Shown here: positions 55,541 to 64,000 of the stretch, one piece after another
How positions within the stretch are numbered: position 1 is the first letter of the stretch
Layout: the number at the start of each line of letters is the position of its first letter
Origin: Panaeolus papilionaceus
Taxonomy: Eukaryota > Basidiomycota > Agaricomycetes > Agaricales
Assembly (NCBI GenBank): GCA_015501605.1
Contig: JADNRZ010000037.1
Coordinates: 237,906-301,905, forward strand
Reading direction: 5' to 3'
Length of the DNA: 64,000 bases
Position numbers and translations under genes: made by a program
Notes under the pieces: model-generated
What the model saw: the letters and a program-made list of their open reading frames with translations, nothing else
Told to the model about the DNA's origin: nothing
Database searches by the model: none

Positions 55541-58500
55541 CTACGACGACGACGAATCCTTCAGCTCTGATTTATGACACAGGATCCCAATACCAGTCGT
55601 AGCCAATGACAGCAGAGCGAGAGACATGAAGATAGAGGCACGAGAGAAGTAGGAGAATGTGGGGATGGGGAGGAATGTGACGGAGGTGCTGGGGATGATG
55701 GCAGCCTGTATACGAAGCACTTTAATGTATGTGACAAGATGAGAAAGAAGGAAACTTACGAAGATACAGGAAACCCCTCCTACAATAAGGACAGGATTCA
55801 ACCTTGAATTACTGCTCGTATTCGTATTCTCAGCAAAGAGATATAGAATCCTGAGTAAGAGGTACGCCGTGACAGTTTTGACGATATTGAAGGTGGAACG
55901 GTCTTGGTTGGAAGAGACTAGGTCGTTGGAGGCGTGTAGTTGTGCGTCGATCAGGCGGGCTTTGGGTGGGCGGAAGTAGGTCTGACACCAGAGGGCGACG
56001 CGGATGAGGATACGCGAGATGATGCGTGTTTCAATCCCGTTTTCGTCTGTTCTGTCCGAGGCTTATGATTAGTATGCTGAAGTACATTTAAATGAGGTAA
56101 ACGTACCAGGGCCAAATGACGTCAACAACGTACCGAGCTCGTTGCATTTTTCCGGATTGAATGAGGGTGGAATGGAACGATGAGAGGGAAGCAGGCGATC
56201 CGTCCATGTCGAAGTAGGAACCTCTATGGCTTCAGCCTTTGCAAGAGGTGTAAAAGTAGTATGCGCAGGGTGAGCTTCCATGGACGTCCAATACTTGTAC
56301 TCCATGTCAAGTTCTACCAATATAGAACGTCAATAACCTGTATTGAAATATTGAACGATAAGAGGAAGACTTACAATCATCATCACTCCTCCTACTCGCA
56401 TTCCCATTCCGCAACATCGACTGCCTCTTCCCTGTCGGCCCTCCTCCCGTCCTAACGCCTCCATACCCATAATTATAGCTCCCATGTCCGTTTCCATACC
56501 CATTACCATGTCCAGGGGTAGCAACACCCCTTCATCCCTCACCATGAAAGGAGCATGGTGACCAACCCAATAATGCCCCAGGACCACTGCACGTGGGTCC
56601 CTCTCGGACCTCTTTGTCGTCACTTTGTTCCTTCCCAATCCATCTACGCACTCTACAATCCACCCTTCAACGCACACACCCACACTCTCATCCTCCCTTC
56701 CATCTTCATCCATCCACGCAGTAACCCGATCCAACACCCCGTCTCGCCTCAAGTTGAGGTCTGTAACGAGTTTACACGTAGGGTGAACGTAGTAAAACAT
56801 CCCATCAGGGAGATGGTACTCCAACCACTCATGCAAGTGCAGGCGGGGTTGGAGTTGGGATGTGAGGATCCGTGAGTGCCTTTCGGCTGCGAGGTTGGAC
56901 ATAGTTTTGGACGAGTAGCCCTGTTCTTGATTGGGGCAGAGCAGACAATCCAGCGAGGGGGAAGACGTCGACGTGAGCGATGGTAGTGGGATAGGAAGGG
57001 ACAGGAACAGGTACTGGACGGGCATTGAAGAATACTCTTGACATCCTCGAGTTGGGAAGAGAGGAGTTGGGTGCATTCGCTAAACGAGTAATGAAATGAG
57101 CGATTAGTTGAAAACGTGGGGTGATAGAAGATGAGGGAAAGGCGAGATACTCACGTCGTCTAAGATTTGTGACAAGAGGTATTTTCCTAACACCACTTCT
57201 TGGAAAGGTGGCAAGAGGCATGAAAATGATTGGGTGGTCCTCGTGTCAGCCCTTGCTGCCGATGACAATCATGCTCATAGTCGGCTCAGGTCTGAGATAA
57301 TATTAATATTCGCGTTAGAAAACGAATATTTGTGATAAGATGAATAGGAAAAGCACAAACCTTGGAATAGCCATCTCCCCTTGATTGTGACGTGGCTGTT
57401 CTTGACCAGCTATAGGACCAGGATGCAAGAGCGGGTCCGCAAAATCGACCGTAGTTGACGCTGCAGTGCTACGATCATGCGGATTAGGCATGCTTAAACA
57501 AAACATGAGTTCAAGCTTAAATAAAACAACATAGAACCTCAGCTCACCGAACACTAGGCTCGCGAGTACATCGCTCACTCCCCACCCACACCGCAATTTA
57601 CTAAGCCTGCTGGCCAACCTCCAGACTAACAGGAACAGCAGCAGCAGCAACAGCTAGCATACGGTTTCCCCGACTTCCTGCTCTCCTTGGACAAATTCGC
57701 CACCCTATCCATCCCGACTGCACCCGCACCAATAATCGCGGTTGAAACAGAGAGCACACCCCATGGGTCGACGCGAACCTCTGGTTCAAGTTTCTTCGCC
57801 TCAACTCGGGATTGAGGTGCTGGTTGAACAGGAACAGGGACGGGAATTGAAGGGATAGGTGCACTGCGTTCAAACTTGGGATTGGTCACCGCTACTCCCC
57901 AGATATCGTGCCCTGCGTATAGATCAGCGAAAGAGTTGGAGTAAGGATCTGCCTGAGGCATAACTTGAGGAACGATGGGAAAAGGAGGAGCTGGTGACTC
58001 AAAGGGTGAGGCAAGAGTGAGCGTGAATTCGGGATGGGGGTTAGGAAATGTCTCAGCGGCCTCAGATGACGCAGGTTGAGTGATAGGAGTGGGAGCTACA
58101 GTGACGGCGATGCTGGGTTCTTGAGAGGGTTCTCGTGTTACGGGAACAGTGGGTGTAGTGGGCTGTTTAGAGGGGGCACGAGAGATGTTGGTCGGTGCAC
58201 GTGGTTGTTGAGATGAAACCCTTGAAACAGGGACAGAATGAGTGGGTTGAGGTCGAGGTGAGTTGGAAGGAGCAGGAGAAACGGGGATGGAAAGCGGGTG
58301 GTTGGTTGGACGGAACACGAGATACAGGCTCAATCACTGGAGGTGGCACGTAACCGTAATCGGAGGAAGCACGTGAAATGGGTTCAGAGGGCACAGGTGG
58401 TTCAGCTGAAGGTGCCCTCAACATTTGAGCTGGCACGACACTTGGCGCACGAGAAACGGGGATGGAAGGTGGTGGCGAGACGTAGGATGACGCAGCAGGT

Positions 58501-59155
58501 GCAGGTGCAATAGAATTCTACTGTCAACTGCGGGAGAAAATGCAGGAGGAATGGGAACAGGAGCTGGAGACGAGTTGTGGGGATCGTCTCAGGAGCAAGA
58601 GGCTGAGGTGTCTCCGTGACAACCTGAGGAGCGGGTGGTGGGGATGCAAATGGATCAGACACCGCGCCACCATGAGTGTCGTTGTCGAGCTTGTCCTTGA
58701 AAGCGCCATGATTTCCAGCAGACGAGTCGACGAGTGCTGGAGCTGTGGTATCCATTTCCCTCTCTTGAGGAGGCGGTGGGGCAGGGGTAGATATAGAGGT
58801 GGAAGTGTCGGCTTCTGTGGGTGTACCAGATGGGTTTTTGGTGAGAGGAGAAGGACCAAGTCCTGCATCATCCTTATTAAACGACTCTCCGCTGGTAGCT
58901 TCTCATTCCCTGGACGGGCTCTCTGCGATCAGAGGAGCAGGAACGTCCACGTTCTTGGATCCACCACTACCAAAAAGTGACTGGGTAAGCGATGTCCTCG
59001 ACGAACTGCATCTGAGTGACAGAATATCACTTTTATCCTCAGACGAGGTATGGGGTGGTGTCATGGTGTTGGACATGGTAATGACAGTGGACGCTCGCCT
59101 CATGACTCCTCCCGCCGAGGTCGTATTCTCGCTATCCTGTTTGAGAGTTGAGTAA
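55541..59155 (-). pseudogene. WW-domain / multi-pass membrane protein gene, several lesions
   Basis: Long Agaricomycete protein of unknown function. From its N-terminus on the minus strand it is Ser/Pro/Thr-rich (SRVSSQQPRAPTNISRAPS), then has a WW-like module near 56870-56760 (LHEWLEYHLPDGMFYYVHPT), then LDMEYKYWTSMEAHPAHTTF and DRLLPSHRSIPPSF. It ends with a conserved block (RIISRILIRVALWCQTYFRP) and hydrophobic helices (NPVLIVGGVSCIF, FMSLALLSLATTGIGIL). The last two exon junctions fit GT..AG introns. The N-terminal half has a TGA at 58903-58905, and frame changes near 58500, 58320 and 56530 that I cannot explain as introns. The gene is therefore probably dead, although its C-terminal half is clean. 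It is the parent of 49292-50145, and an older partial copy lies at 26660-27215. Confidence 0.65.
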
Positions 59156-60739
59156 GAATTGAATATATATATACATATTAAAAATTCAGTTTATATAACT
59201 CACTCACCAAAGCTCTAGCTGAATAACATATCACCACCAAGTCCAAAGTTCCGGGATGAGGGCGAGGGCGATGCACCAGCTGGTAGAAGTTCCGCAACTG
59301 ACACATCCATGCAGAGCTTTCCTCCCTAGTTACAAGACGTGTAACTCACGCAGTCAATCTGCCACCAGGTGATGCACCATGAATAAAAGTTTGTAAATTG
59401 GCCCAGCAGTTTAGAGAAATCCAGCAAGGTTGAGCATTTTGAATGATATTGGAGCCATGATCAGGAGCTGGGAATTGAATCGTTACTTCCGTCAATATGT
59501 CGGAGTTTGAAAAAGGTCATACCCCGTCGATTTGAGTGAAGAGTGCAGGCAGCTCAAGGTTGACTCCGTCTTCCAACAAGGAGCACACTCGCTATATATC
59601 ATCAATGTATCTCCAGCAGCTTTTAAAGTAGAGTTGCGATTATGATATTCACAATGTGCTATTAAAAGAATCATGCCCTTTTTTGCTTCCGAGTCATCCG
59701 CAGATCAGATCATACAATCGTCCGTCTCAACGACGGTCATCATCGTCACCTGCATTGGCGGCTTAGTATCTCAGACTCCGTTCCTTCGTTTTTCCAGGAC
59801 TTCGGGTCTCTTAATCTCCAACCCTCAATCATACATATCGCACCAGATGCACTCATTTACAAGACCACTAGACGGGTATTCTCTCCGTCGCTGTTCAAGA
59901 AACAACTGCAGGAGAGGCCATATTGAAGAAATGGAGGGGTAGAATATGAAACTTAGAAGTAAGTAAAATGAACCATGGCTGCGTTCATTAAACAGTCTTG
60001 TATACTTTTAGGACCATCGGCGCGCATTGTTGGCTGTATCTCTCCCTTGCTTACGTTTTAAAATGCCAAATATTGGATCGAACTTCTATCATCGGTCTTT
60101 CGTCTGCACCCAACAACGGAATTATTTGTCGACATCGTCGTTTTTTCAGTACGGCCCAGGAAATCAAGAAGGAATCCAACGGCTATGAATGGATCGAAGC
60201 ATGCCTCCAACTTTTTGGCTTTAACTTCTCAGATCTCAAGGAAGGGCCGAAAGGTCGCGGCGGAGGTGCTGCTACCTCAAGCGCTGGGGTAGGACCCACC
60301 ACTTCAGGCCCTCCTCCCTCGACTTTCCTTTTCTGTGCCCAGGTTTAGGATATGTTGAGCCCACCAATCCTTGGGTAACAGCGCTGATGCATCCCACTGG
60401 CCCCTCGCTGTCGTTTTGATTAAGAAGGCTAGATAGATCTGGCCTAATTCTCCCCCTCCTTTATCGCCTTTATGATCAAGTCCCTCATGCTGCTCAAACT
60501 CGCCAACGGAGTCGTTGCCCTTCATTTTAGGCGCAAAGTGGCGTCCTAGTTCAGATTTATGGAGTGTAGCTTGTATCGTATGTATTCTTCCCATCTCTCT
60601 TCATCGTTCTCAATCTTTTATCTTTGTCTTTTTCGTCGTACCTCCTTCATCCTCTTTTCATATATCATATCTTTTCTATCATCACATCTAACCTAGCTCT
60701 TCGAGTTCATCACACGCAGTGACTGCCTCTTTGACTCTG
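59156..60739. other. Unassigned region with possible exons
   Basis: 59220-59300 (minus) may be an upstream exon of the WW/membrane gene (SPSSRNFGLGGDML before a TAG or donor). The plus strand at 59690-59930 is open in one frame (SLNLQPSIIHIAPDALIYKT) and 60130-60348 gives EIKKESNGYEWIEACLQLFG. The minus strand 60594-60304 reads ELGRHFAPKMKGNDSVGEFE and LIKTTARGQWDASALLPKDW, which looks coding. I recognise none of them. Confidence 0.3.
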
Positions 60740-61208
60740 TATCCGGGTTGCAGTACGGCAAAGACGAGACCACATGGCGCAAATCATCGAGTTGCTCGGT
60801 GAGATTCCGAAGAGTCACCATCTTCGGGGACATATTCGCATCAAGTTTTTAAACGTAATGGTGGGCTCCTTTTCTCTCATCCGTCGCATCCTTCTTCCTT
60901 TCATGCTCCTCTGCAACACCTTACTCCCCTGCTTCTCTCTCTTCCTCTCTCCATTTGAAAAGCTCTGGCTAACGCTCGGTTTAATCAGGGTGAACTCCGA
61001 CATATCAACGAACTCCGCTACTGTCTCCTCGACGCACTTGCCTCGTTCCTCCTCCCCATGTTCTATCTCCAATCCGACAAATGCCCAAAGGCCGCTGCCC
61101 TCGTGCATCCCAAGGCGGGATCGTCATACAAGGGGAGATTAACGTCATTGGGAGGGCAAGGCAAATTGGGGTTGGGTCGTAAGACTGGGGGTGGTGCGAG
61201 GGCTGCGT
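60740..61208 (+). pseudogene. SR-protein-kinase-like fragment, copy 2
   Basis: The first exon piece reads FDSVSGLQYGKDE, then, after a small frameshift, MAQIIELLGEIPKSHHLRGH. This matches the KDDDHxAQIIELLG segment of SRPK-type kinases. A GT..AG intron (about 60859-60988) follows, and the next exon opens GELRHINELRYCLLDALASF, then LLPMFYLQSDKCPKAAALVH, the kinase C-terminal signature. About 20 residues that normally separate these parts are missing, and the N-lobe and most of the C-lobe are absent. The second exon is open to a stop at 61208. Confidence 0.65.
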
Positions 61209-61456
61209 AGAGTCCGAGATTGCCAGAGTTGATTATGAGCGAGGGGGTTCGAGGGGGTAGGGTATGGAGGGTAAGAGGCTTAATGCCCGTGCAGAGAGAG
61301 AGGGGCGCGATAAAGCTTGTTGAGGAGAGGATATGGAACGCCGATTTTCAAAGCCCCGCCTGTACCGGCTCATCACGGCGATGGATCGGGGATCGTGCAG
61401 GCGCTGAGACAGAGCGCCAGCGCGGGGTCGCCGAATAAGGGAGAAAAGGTCGGAAG

Positions 61457-62418
61457 CCAGACTGCCGCCTCACTGTGGCGGATGAGGCGGTTGAGGCAGT
61501 CTGACAAATCAGTGTGATTCGAAAGCGCTTGTCCAATTCTTCGAATCACACCAAACGCCTGGGTAGCGGTTTGAATGGGGACTTGATTTTTTCTACACTC
61601 CCAGTCCAATAAATGTTTAAATTTGTCTGGCAGATACATTTTCATTATTTATATATGGCGGGCAAGCCAAATTTTAGCAAAATGACACATAAAATTACAA
61701 CCATACCATCCACTACGGAGTCGTGACATCAGGGTATTACTTGCAGCCATTAGACAAAATGCCGGTGACCTTGAGATTTAGTAATACAACTAGAAAACGC
61801 TACTCATTTCTGGCCACTGATATCGAGTTTTCGAGCCGTACAAGAATATAATGCTTTTCTGCCCTTGTCTCCAGGTTGACATGATTTGGGTTGCTCAGAG
61901 CCTCGGGGTAGTCTAAAATTTGGAGAGCACGTTAAATGGAATTAACATATGACTTAATGTCGATTGTTCAACCCAATTAGCAGGCATTCAGTTCGAATCA
62001 GAACTCTGAGCCATGTGGTGGCTCGTAAACTTGGGCCCCAAAACCACCGGTGCTGTCAAATTCACATCTTCTCTCTCTCCTGTAATTAATTAATTTTTAT
62101 ACAATTTTGATATACATAGGACAACCTCCTACACTTCAGTTTGTGATTCAACTGTGGGCAGGAAAAAATAAATCAAAAGACCCTCATACTAGATGGTGCG
62201 TGCAAAATCACGAAAACTACTGCTCTAGGTTCTTTTAAGTTCCTTACCTCTCTCAGGACGGCATCCGACATTCTTATTGCCCATTCTCCGTGCAAAAGAG
62301 TACCTTAATAGTTTCGAAAACAAGGTCAAGGCGATGAGTCCAAATACGAACAAATTCCGCCTCAGTCCGCCCCATCCGCCTCATCCGCCACAATGAGTCC
62401 AATGAGGCGGTAGTCTGG
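61457..62418. mobile_element. 0.96 kb inverted-repeat element (MITE-like)
   Basis: CCAGACTGCCGCCTCA..TGTGGCGGATGAGGCGG at the left end recurs reverse-complemented at the right end (62358-62418), where the right copy has about 14 extra bases. No target duplication is obvious. Inside lie a hairpin (61512-61551) and, on the minus strand from an ATG at 61645, a 60-codon open stretch (MKMYLPDKFKHLLDWECRKN) that runs out through the left repeat. Confidence 0.6.
61512..61551. other. Perfect 12 bp hairpin inside the element
   Basis: GTGTGATTCGAA (61512-61523) pairs with TTCGAATCACAC (61540-61551) across a 16 nt loop. Confidence 0.7.
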
Positions 62419-63440
62419 TTTATGACATGTCCTCGAATAAGGGACAGCAAGCTCAGCAGGCGCAGGTGCAACGACAGAGTATTCCTACAATGACGACGAC
62501 GACGAGGGGCAGGAGAGTGGTGATGGAGGTGGGTGGAGTAAACGAACATGATCAGGAGGAGATGGCGTCTATCTGGATAACGATGACGAAGCCGGAGCTG
62601 AATGCGCTTTTTAGTTTACATCCAAGAAGGGAAAATATAAGCACGAGGTTGAGGAGGACCCCTGATAATGCTGGGAGGGGCCTGAGCCGGATTTCGACAA
62701 AAGTTGAGATTTTTCGGCCAAATCACTGATCCAAATTTCGACAAAAGCTGTCGAATTGGGCAAAATCCCTCAGTCCATAGTCCCGACAAAAGTACCTTTG
62801 GGAGGGTCGATCTCATCCGGAGTTTCCGACAAATAACAGTTTAACCCAGAGATATGGGTAAACTGTTAGCAGGAGTTCAATATGGAACAGTAAGATACCT
62901 TGAAACTTGTCTTTGAATCCTGGACCTGTCATTGTAAACACTAATTTGGAGCCTCAGACACGAATCGGCAGTGATTTTTGAATGAAATTGAGAGATTTGG
63001 AGCATACATTGCACTTTAAGTAGTTATTAGGCTAATTTAAGAAAAAACAACCTATTCCCGAGTCCCAAAATGGTCTACAAAGGTCTCCTTAAAATGGAAG
63101 TTTCGGTTGGTCAATGAAGTGATGGCGCAAACAACCATGGTCTACGACCGAGCATCGCAAGGGAAGGGCTATCGGTTAGGATAGCAATCCTGGAGCGACA
63201 ACTATTTCTCTAGGGCATACATGCACAAGAGAATCAGATTATTTATTTATTTTTTCTAATCTCCCTGGTAAGGTCACACCTTATGTCTGAGATAGCCCTA
63301 CTACATAGAGATGCGAGGTCTCAGTGTAGTTTAATCCTGTTTCCGTTTGACCATCACCTTCATATACTTTTTCGTCGAATCTCTGACTTCGTCTATCGAA
63401 ACTCTTCTTTCTCAAATAAATATTTTTGATATCTTTGTTC
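62419..63440. other. Possible 5' region of the retroelement at the window edge
   Basis: 62694-62838 carries four CGACAAAAG or CGACAAATA words at 40-60 base spacing. The remainder up to the ATG at 63441 is AT-rich. It may include a 5' LTR and leader, but with the other end outside the window no repeat can be shown. Confidence 0.35.
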
Positions 63441-64000
63441 ATGTCCCCTCGTAATGAATCCACCCAACGATCCACCTCAGAAACCCAGCATAGCCGACAC
63501 TCCCGCTCTACCAGCCAAACTCCTGGATCGTCTGGACAACACTCCGGCCCTTCTGGGTCGACTCAGCGATCCAGTGCCTCGAGTTTCCAAGCGCCGCCGG
63601 AGCCTTACATCCTCCCCAGTTCTGGGAATCAATCTGATCTCCCATCCAGACTCAAATCAATTGTCGAAAAGGCCGAAATTATTGTCTCGGAGTTCAGAAA
63701 AAGCCAAGATCCCTCTGCACGACTCAAATCCATTGGGATGCTGTATTCAATCTTTGAGCTCCGGGATAAGGAGAAGACTACCAGCAGAGGTGGGATGGAT
63801 TCCACAATTTCTGCGATCAACTTGAGCAGGAGCAATTCCTCCGGGATCAAGCTGTCTCACTTGGAGACCAGATCACCTCCGGAGGTGAACCCCAGCCAAG
63901 TAATTCCCAGAATGATAGACCAGCCCATTCTGTTGTCGAGGATCACATCTCCTTCCTCAATGGACTTGGACTTCACCCTCGAGACCGAAAAGGAAAAAAG
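63441..64000 (+). CDS. Gag-like ORF, cut by window edge
   Basis: ATGTCCCCTCGT opens a frame that runs 186 codons to the end of the window without a stop. The first 50 residues are Ser/Gln/Thr-rich (TQRSTSETQHSRHSRSTSQT). Then follows a helical segment (RLKSIVEKAEIIVSEFRKSQ, RLKSIGMLYSIFELRDKEK) and an acidic stretch. The low-complexity start and helical core resemble the N-terminus of fungal Ty3-type gag polyproteins, but no zinc knuckle or protease lies inside the window, so this is only a guess. A host disordered protein is the alternative. Confidence 0.5.
   Translation, partial: MSPRNESTQRSTSETQHSRHSRSTSQTPGSSGQHSGPSGSTQRSSASSFQAPPEPYILPSSGNQSDLPSRLKSIVEKAEIIVSEFRKSQDPSARLKSIGMLYSIFELRDKEKTTSRGGMDSTISAINLSRSNSSGIKLSHLETRSPPEVNPSQVIPRMIDQPILLSRITSPSSMDLDFTLETEKEK

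Noticed and set aside
61980..62030. tRNA gene suggested by GTTCGAATC
   Set aside because: No matching acceptor stem, D-arm or anticodon arm can be drawn around it.

Overview
The window looks like nuclear DNA of a mushroom-forming basidiomycete (Agaricomycetes). The evidence is short 45-70 nt introns with GT..AG ends in nearly every recognisable gene, and protein families typical of that class: Plavaka-type transposase, DUF6589 transposase, DUF6698, and small P-loop GTPases with a GPTGAGKS loop and a DTPGF motif. I cannot name the genus. No rRNA, tRNA or CRISPR array was seen. Most of the window is mobile DNA and decayed gene copies. Only a few reading frames look whole: a 58-residue secreted cysteine peptide (5973-6348), a DUF6698 gene (16521-18782), a KH-domain ORF inside a small LTR retroelement (38738-39760), and a gag-like ORF cut by the right edge (63441-64000).

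Layout. 1.7-4.4 kb: GTPase gene 1, split by a 1.37 kb inverted-repeat transposon. 5.9-6.35 kb: secreted peptide. 8.8-19.5 kb: a Plavaka-type transposase (minus strand), a separate 2.16 kb element with about 155-190 bp terminal inverted repeats, and the DUF6698 gene, with clusters of short TCAG-containing repeats on both sides. 20-30 kb: two diverged tandem copies of a segment of about 5 kb, each beginning with a GTPase relic (genes 4 and 3, minus strand). 30-38 kb: decayed DNA with little I can name. 38.3-41.5 kb: GTPase gene 2, split by a near-perfect LTR element that encodes only a KH-domain protein. 42.4-44.8 kb: DUF6589 transposase, truncated where a 4.45 kb near-perfect palindrome (44825-49279) begins. 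49.3-61.2 kb: fragments of ordinary genes (an 854 bp piece of a WW/membrane protein gene, two SR-protein-kinase-like pieces, a 3-ketoacyl-CoA thiolase relic) and the longer parent copy of the WW/membrane protein gene (minus strand). 61.4-64 kb: another inverted-repeat element and the start of a possible retrotransposon.

Two themes tie it together. First, the GTPase family is repeatedly hit by mobile elements. In genes 1 and 2, removing the element and one copy of its target duplication rejoins the reading frame exactly, and the third coding exon is then 212 nt in both genes. Second, several relics are otherwise open but carry single in-frame TGA or TAG codons. In one case (SR kinase pieces) the sister copy in the window has CGA at the same codon. 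The single LTR-LTR difference and one palindrome-arm difference are also CpG transitions. This fits methylation- or RIP-like decay of duplicated DNA.
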